DNA from: an uncultured Hyphomicrobiales bacterium
GTDB lineage: Bacteria > Pseudomonadota > Alphaproteobacteria > Rhizobiales > Beijerinckiaceae
Reading direction: 5' to 3'
Assembly: GCA_903932565.1 (NCBI GenBank)
Contig: CAIZGQ010000500.1
Coordinates: 1-16,572, forward strand
Length of the DNA: 16,572 nt
Shown piece after piece: positions 12,106 to 16,572 of this stretch. Every line of letters begins with the position of its first letter. Within the stretch, counting starts at the first letter, position 1. The position numbers and the translations under genes were made by a program. Under the pieces are notes generated by a model. That model ran no database searches and was not told where the DNA came from. It saw only the letters and a program-made list of their open reading frames with translations.

Positions 12106-14045
12106 GCGGAAAGAGAGCCGCCGGCCAACTGAATGACATTGTCAACTTGCGGCAGTGTTGACAGGACTTTTGCGACAATGCCCTTGGCATCAAGGCCGGC
12201 TTTGGCATAAAGCCGGTCGGGCTTGTCGTGGTCCATGAACGTATCGGGCAACACCATGGTGCGCACACGCAGGCCGTGATCCATCAGGCCCTCATCCGTC
12301 AAAAATTGCAGAACAAATGCACCAAAGCCACCAGTGGAGCCTTCTTCCACCGTGATCAATGCTTCATGATTTTGCGCAAGATCGCGCAGCATTTGCGCGT
12401 CGAGCGGCTTGGCAAAACGCGCATCTGCAACCGTTGTGGACAATCCGCGGCTGCCAAGTTCTTCCGCTGCCTTCAGGCATTCGGCAAGGCGCGTGCCCAG
12501 CGACAGCAATGCAACGCGCGTGCCCTGGCGTACTATACGACCCTTGCCAATTTCAAGAACCTCCCCACGCTCAGGCATTTCCACGCCTACACCGTCCCCA
12601 CGCGGATAACGCAGTGCAATCGGGCCGGTATCATAGGCGGCAGCAGTCGCCACCATGTGCACCAGCTCAGCCTCGTCCGCTGCCGCCATCACAACCATGT
12701 TGGGCAGGCAGCCAAGATAGGCGACGTCAAACGAGCCAGCATGTGTCGCACCATCGGCGCCCACAAGACCAGCGCGATCAATAGCAAACCGCACAGGCAG
12801 ATTCTGGATCGCCACGTCGTGCACGATCTGATCGTAAGCGCGCTGCAGGAAGGTCGAGTAGATCGCGACAAACGGCTTGTAACCTTCCGCCGCCAGCCCG
12901 GCTGCAAACGTCACCGCATGTTGCTCGGCAATGCCCACATCGAAGATGCGGCTTGGATGGGCCTTGGCAAAAATGTCAATGCCTGTGCCACCTGGCATGG
13001 CGGCCGTGATGCCGATGATTTTGGAATCAGCGTCTGCAGCCTTCACCAGGCTTTCGCCAAAGACCTTTGTGTAAGAGGGTGCGTTTGCCTTCGGCTTCAT
13101 CTGTGTGCCGCTGACAACATCGAACGCGTTGACGCCGTGCAGCTTGTCCGCCGCGGCTTCCGCCGGGCCATAGCCCTTGCCCTTTTTCGTCACCACATGG
13201 ATGAGGATCGGGCCCTCTTTCGAGTCACGCACGTTCTGCAACACGGGCAGCAGGTGATCAAAGTTATGCCCGTCAATCGGGCCGACATAATAAAAGCCGA
13301 GCTGCTCGAACAGCGTGCCGCCGGTAAAGAACCCCCTTGTGAGCTCTTCGGCGCGACGCGCGTGCTCGAAGACAAACTTCGGCATCTTCTTGGCAAGCTG
13401 TTTGCCGCCTTCGCGCAGCGAGCGATAGGTGCCACCCGACAGCAAGCGCGACAGATACGACGACAGCGCCCCAACCGGTGGCGCAATCGACATATCATTA
13501 TCATTGAGGATGACGATGAGACGCGAATCCATCGCGCCCGCATTGTTCATTGCCTCATAAGCCATGCCGGCTGACATGGCGCCGTCGCCGATGATGGCAA
13601 CGATATTGTTGGAACGCCCATCAAGATCCCGCGCCACCGCCATTCCAAGGCCTGCAGAGATCGAGGTTGAAGAATGCGCCGCGCCGAAGGGGTCGAATTC
13701 ACTTTCCGTGCGCTTGGTGAAGCCGGACAGACCACCACCCTGACGCAATGTGCGAATGCGATCGCGACGCCCTGTCAATATCTTGTGCGGATAGGCCTGG
13801 TGACCGACATCCCAGATCAGCTTGTCATCCGGCGTGTCGAACACGTAATGCAACGCCACGGTCAATTCGACAACGCCAAGACCTGCGCCCAGATGGCCAC
13901 CGGTCGTCGAGACCGCGCTGATCATCTCGTGGCGAACTTCATCGGCCACCTGCTGCAGGTCGGCCTTCTTCAGCGCGCGCAGATCTTTGGGCACATCGAT
14001 CAGATCGAGGAGAGGCGTCCGTGAATCAGGTGTCTGATGTGTCAT
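12102..14045 (-). CDS. dxs: 1-deoxy-D-xylulose-5-phosphate synthase
   Basis: A 647-residue thiamine-diphosphate enzyme that condenses pyruvate with glyceraldehyde 3-phosphate in the first step of the MEP isoprenoid pathway. His51 (TGGHLG) and His82 (GHQAY) line the active site. The ThDP-binding motif runs from GDG at 153-155 to NDN at 181-183, and GIAEQHAVTF (371-380) holds the catalytic Glu374. The pyrimidine-binding and transketolase C-terminal domains follow. Two tandem ATG codons exist; I chose 14045 because AGGAG (14053-14057) is 7 nt from it and only 4 nt from 14048. A longer frame up to 14270 is not used. Placement after bchP suggests this copy supplies carotenoid and bacteriochlorophyll tails; a second housekeeping dxs may exist elsewhere. 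Its ATG lies inside the end of the upstream ORF, which points to translational coupling. Confidence 0.97.
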   Translation of the reverse strand: MTHQTPDSRTPLLDLIDVPKDLRALKKADLQQVADEVRHEMISAVSTTGGHLGAGLGVVELTVALHYVFDTPDDKLIWDVGHQAYPHKILTGRRDRIRTLRQGGGLSGFTKRTESEFDPFGAAHSSTSISAGLGMAVARDLDGRSNNIVAIIGDGAMSAGMAYEAMNNAGAMDSRLIVILNDNDMSIAPPVGALSSYLSRLLSGGTYRSLREGGKQLAKKMPKFVFEHARRAEELTRGFFTGGTLFEQLGFYYVGPIDGHNFDHLLPVLQNVRDSKEGPILIHVVTKKGKGYGPAEAAADKLHGVNAFDVVSGTQMKPKANAPSYTKVFGESLVKAADADSKIIGITAAMPGGTGIDIFAKAHPSRIFDVGIAEQHAVTFAAGLAAEGYKPFVAIYSTFLQRAYDQIVHDVAIQNLPVRFAIDRAGLVGADGATHAGSFDVAYLGCLPNMVVMAAADEAELVHMVATAAAYDTGPIALRYPRGDGVGVEMPERGEVLEIGKGRIVRQGTRVALLSLGTRLAECLKAAEELGSRGLSTTVADARFAKPLDAQMLRDLAQNHEALITVEEGSTGGFGAFVLQFLTDEGLMDHGLRVRTMVLPDTFMDHDKPDRLYAKAGLDAKGIVAKVLSTLPQVDNVIQLAGGSLSA

Positions 14046-14427
14046 CATTATGCTCCTGAGGAACCGGTCGGAGATGAGAGCGCGACACACGCAGCGACAA
14101 GGTTGCGGCGATCGGGCTTGGGTTTTTGAGTGGGGTAAAGGTTGCCCTGGCCGAGGGCGCAGGACGGTCGAGGCGCATGATGAAGTCCGCAATATGCGAC
14201 ACCAACGCACCGGCAAGGCAGGCCCAGATCCAAAGCGGCGACGCGCCATCCAGCGCATTGCGCAAGGCAATCAGCAGGAAAGATCCTGACAGTAGATTGT
14301 TGAGAAAGGGTCGCAGCGCTGGGCCATCGTGACGCAGCACGCGCCAGCAAATCACGGCCAACGCCTCCAGCACGACAAGACCAAGTGTCCAGTCGATAAA
14401 GCGGCCGTTGGTCAGAAGATCGCCCAT
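14026..14427 (-). CDS. Small three-helix membrane protein between bchP and dxs
   Basis: A 133-residue protein with hydrophobic segments at about 13-31 (LGLVVLEALAVICW), 43-59 (LLSGSFLLIALRN) and 65-85 (LWIWACLAGALVSHIADF), then a basic, Pro-rich tail of ~45 residues that overlaps the dxs start by 20 nt in another frame. The start at 14427 is preceded by GGGAG at a long 11-nt spacing; a longer frame to 14550 would run into bchP. It follows bchP by 40 bp. I do not recognise a named family. Its place inside the bchP-dxs operon suggests a role linked to pigment membranes or isoprenoid supply, which is inference from position only. Confidence 0.75.
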   Translation of the reverse strand: MGDLLTNGRFIDWTLGLVVLEALAVICWRVLRHDGPALRPFLNNLLSGSFLLIALRNALDGASPLWIWACLAGALVSHIADFIMRLDRPAPSARATFTPLKNPSPIAATLSLRVSRSHLRPVPQEHNDDTSDT

Positions 14428-14467
14428 GCTTTGTTTCGCTCCCTGTTTCTTATCGGTTGGGCGGTTT

Positions 14468-15700
14468 TCAGGACGATGGGGCGATCCGCAAAAGGTGCCC
14501 GAGATCCTTGAAGAAAATGCGGATATGCGCCATGGGGTCCTGGCGAACAAGTTCCTTGTTCATATAGGATTCCCACGTCAGGCGCTGCACATCGGGATCT
14601 TTACAGATCTTCACAAAGCTCTCACGCCGCTTGTCGCTGCTGTACCAGAAGTACTGCATGATCCCGAGGATCCAGAAGACGCGGCCATGCAGCTTCATGA
14701 AGCGCTTGCGCGCTGTGGCGAGCGACTTCGCATTGCCAGTTGCGAGAAACGCTTCTGCCGCGTCGGCCGACAAGCGGCCACCCAGCATGGCGTAATAAAT
14801 TCCTTCGCCCGACGCGGGTGCGACGACGCCCGCAGCGTCGCCTGCCAGAACCACGTCCTTGCCATTGTCCCAGCGCTTCAGCGGTTTCATGGGGATCGGC
14901 GCACCTTCGCGACGGATTGTCTCCATCTTGTCGAGCCCGATGGTGGCGCGCAGGCTGAGGACAGACCCCTTCAGCGAAAAGCCTTTCTTTGCGCTCCCCG
15001 TGCCGACACTCATCGTGTCGCCATGCGGGAAGACCCACGCATAAAAGTCCGGCGACAGGGTGCCGCGATAATAAATCTCACAGCGCTTGGCGGCCTCGCC
15101 TGAAGCATCGTCCTGCGGCGTCTTGATGATCTCGTGATAAGCAAAGACATAGCGAAGCTTGTCGCCGCCCGGCACTTCCTGACGCCCGACAGCGGACAAA
15201 GCCCCATCCGCACCAATCACGAGGCGCGCACGAACCTGGCCGATGTCGTCATGGGTTGCGCCCATGCGGTACTGCACAATCGGATAAGGTGAGCCATCGC
15301 GCACGATCTTTTCATATTGACCGGTGATGCGTGTCGCGCCGTGCTCTTCAGCACGGGCCCGCAACCATTCATCAAAATCTTCGCGGTCGACCATGCCGAC
15401 ATAACCGCCCTTGATGGGCATATCGACGGAGATGTCGCTTGGTGAAATCATCCGCGCCGATTGCACACGCGCTTTCAGCAGGCTTTCGGGAAGATTGAAA
15501 TCCTTCATGGCGCGCGGCGGGATGGCGCCACCGCAGGGCTTGATACGCCCGCCCTTGTCGAGCAGCAGCACACGGCGACCGGACCGCGCCAGATCGTCCG
15601 CAGCCGTGGCGCCCGATGGGCCACCGCCGACAACGACGACATCGTAGAGATCGTCTGCAGAAGATGAGGTTTGTGCAAAGTTTGAAGCGGGCTGTTGCAT
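14468..15700 (-). CDS. bchP: Geranylgeranyl diphosphate/bacteriochlorophyll reductase BchP
   Basis: A 410-residue FAD-dependent reductase that turns the geranylgeranyl tail of bacteriochlorophyll (or GGPP) into phytyl through three double-bond reductions. The N-terminal dinucleotide fold is VVVVGGGPSGATAA (21-34), followed by KPCGGAIPP (54-62) with the Cys-Gly-Gly of the geranylgeranyl reductase family. The second FAD motif VVLAGDAAGVVAPASGEGI and the C-terminal WILGIMQYFWY region are typical of BchP/ChlP. The ATG at 15700 has AAAGG 9 nt upstream, overlapping the end of the preceding gene; the 13-bp gap supports a shared transcript. It stands between a PucC-like carrier and dxs, as in the bchG-orf428-bchP cluster of purple bacteria. 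Confidence 0.96.
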   Translation of the reverse strand: MQQPASNFAQTSSSADDLYDVVVVGGGPSGATAADDLARSGRRVLLLDKGGRIKPCGGAIPPRAMKDFNLPESLLKARVQSARMISPSDISVDMPIKGGYVGMVDREDFDEWLRARAEEHGATRITGQYEKIVRDGSPYPIVQYRMGATHDDIGQVRARLVIGADGALSAVGRQEVPGGDKLRYVFAYHEIIKTPQDDASGEAAKRCEIYYRGTLSPDFYAWVFPHGDTMSVGTGSAKKGFSLKGSVLSLRATIGLDKMETIRREGAPIPMKPLKRWDNGKDVVLAGDAAGVVAPASGEGIYYAMLGGRLSADAAEAFLATGNAKSLATARKRFMKLHGRVFWILGIMQYFWYSSDKRRESFVKICKDPDVQRLTWESYMNKELVRQDPMAHIRIFFKDLGHLLRIAPSS

Positions 15701-15713
15701 GATGCGAGGCCTT

Positions 15714-16572
15714 TCAGGTTCCAGCAGCGAGTGGTGTCTGTGACGGGAGGGATGCGGCGTTTGTCGCATCGCGCCGCGGCAGAACGTTCAGATTGAAGGC
15801 AAGCCATGCCGAGGCGAGAAACAACATCGCATCAGCAAAAAACACAGTGGAATAGGCCAGAACTGGCACGTCGAAGATGTGGCGGAAAATGTCGACGGCG
15901 ACTGTGCCGGAAAATCCACCAAGCCCGAAGGCGAGCGCTTGTGCAGCGCCCCACAGTCCCATCCGCGTGCCTTCGCGCGACGCTGTGCCGGACCCAGCCA
16001 AACCCATCATCGAGCCGATGGCTGCGACCGCAAAGGTTCCGTTGGAAAAGCCAAGCGCGAAAACCGCTATTTTTAAAAAGCCGGTGAGCCCGGCAAGACC
16101 CGTGAAGGCAAGCGCGACAAGCGAAACGGCGGAAGCGATGCAACCACCAACTGTCCAGACTTTCAGCGAACCCAAAATGCGCCCGCCAATGGCTGAAGCT
16201 GCAAACGCAACACACAGCATGCCCGCGAGCACGCCACCATGTTGCACACCGGCGAGCTTAGTTGTCGCGCCAGGCGTCATCGCAAAGACGATTCCCGCAA
16301 ACGGCTCGATGATCAATTCCTGCGCGCTGTAAGCGAGCATCGACACAAAGATGAAGATCGTGAAGCGCTGGGCGGCCGGCTCTTTCCAGACCTGACCGAA
16401 TGCGTCCTTGAACGCCGGTTTTGCACGCGGCGTGTCTGCCTTGAAAGCATTCGGCAAACGCGGCGACTTTTTGGCTTCAAGGCCAACAATCGCCAGAAAC
16501 GCGACGACAAACGCAATGCCGCCGACACAGGCGGTCACCAGGATCAGCCGCTCGTTGGAAAACGGATCCAGA
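15714..16572 (-). CDS. PucC-like BCD-family MFS protein (Orf428 type), 5' partial
   Basis: About 285 C-terminal residues are visible; the frame is open through the window edge, so the N-terminus is missing. The text ELIIEPFAGIVFAMTPGATTKLAGVQHGGVL matches the PucC/LhaA/Orf428 family in the same place where the pucC gene in this window has LLEPYGGQILHLTVGSTTKL. The helices and the GxxxG-rich second half also agree. In Rhodobacter a gene of this type (orf428) sits between bchG and bchP; the position directly before bchP (13-bp gap) supports the same identity, and bchG is expected just outside the window. Role: probable bacteriochlorophyll delivery or assembly factor. It is a separate paralogue of the pucC gene at 6575-8068. 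Confidence 0.88.
   Translation of the reverse strand, partial: LDPFSNERLILVTACVGGIAFVVAFLAIVGLEAKKSPRLPNAFKADTPRAKPAFKDAFGQVWKEPAAQRFTIFIFVSMLAYSAQELIIEPFAGIVFAMTPGATTKLAGVQHGGVLAGMLCVAFAASAIGGRILGSLKVWTVGGCIASAVSLVALAFTGLAGLTGFLKIAVFALGFSNGTFAVAAIGSMMGLAGSGTASREGTRMGLWGAAQALAFGLGGFSGTVAVDIFRHIFDVPVLAYSTVFFADAMLFLASAWLAFNLNVLPRRDATNAASLPSQTPLAAGT

Noticed and set aside
12228..13574. A 448-codon open frame on the plus strand opposite dxs
   Set aside because: It lies wholly antisense to a clear dxs and reads as His/Arg/Cys/Gln-rich text without domains; long antisense frames are common in GC-rich genes.
14046..14270. N-terminal extension of dxs
   Set aside because: The added 75 residues match no DXS sequence, lie antisense-like over the tail of the small membrane gene in another frame, and lack a ribosome-binding site; AGGAG marks the start near 14045.

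Overview
The window comes from an anoxygenic phototrophic alphaproteobacterium, most likely in the Rhizobiales/Hyphomicrobiales. It carries LH2 antenna genes (pucB, pucA, a pucC-type assembly factor), a vitamin-B12-type antirepressor of the aerR/ppaA family, and part of a bacteriochlorophyll/isoprenoid segment (PucC-like carrier, bchP, small membrane ORF, dxs). The LH2 alpha sequence resembles that of Rhodoblastus (Rhodopseudomonas) acidophilus. I see no rRNA, tRNA, insertion sequence or CRISPR array.

Layout. Positions 1-1640 hold the end of a plus-strand operon: a DUF1295 membrane protein and a cyclopropane-fatty-acid-synthase-like methyltransferase, closed by a terminator. Positions 1642-4234 hold a minus-strand MFS transporter + MaoC hydratase pair, divergent from a TetR regulator with a palindrome between them. 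Positions 4300-4919 hold an XRE regulator with a 2TM membrane domain, preceded by four TGTC motifs spaced exactly 11 bp apart. Positions 4946-5830 encode an unfamiliar 294-residue protein: a YflT/GSP17M-like N-terminal domain followed by about nine 16-residue repeats. Positions 6180-6542 encode a small four-helix membrane protein.

The photosynthesis part starts at 6575. The LH2 operon reads leftwards: pucB (8905-8750), pucA (8737-8510), a hairpin-rich 440-bp spacer, then pucC (8068-6575). Its promoter at 9032-9059 has a perfect TTGACA -35 inside a perfect TGT-N12-ACA PpsR/CrtJ box, and a -10 inside a second near-perfect box. The gene for the probable antirepressor of PpsR/CrtJ (aerR/ppaA, 9401-10303) lies just upstream. 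This suggests that one short segment holds both the repressor-controlled antenna genes and the protein that relieves the repression.

From 10540 to 12105 a serine hydrolase fused to a membrane domain runs rightwards and overlaps the dxs stop codon by four bases. The final leftward operon is PucC-like carrier (cut by the window edge), bchP, a 133-residue membrane ORF, and dxs. This order matches the bchG-orf428-bchP arrangement of Rhodobacter. dxs supplies isoprenoid precursors, BchP reduces the geranylgeranyl tail of bacteriochlorophyll, and the PucC-family proteins serve pigment-protein assembly.

The best candidates for something undescribed are the 16-residue-repeat protein, the TGTC array with its membrane-linked XRE regulator, and the hydrolase-membrane fusion beside aerR. 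Functions are inferred by reading the sequence; no database search was run.
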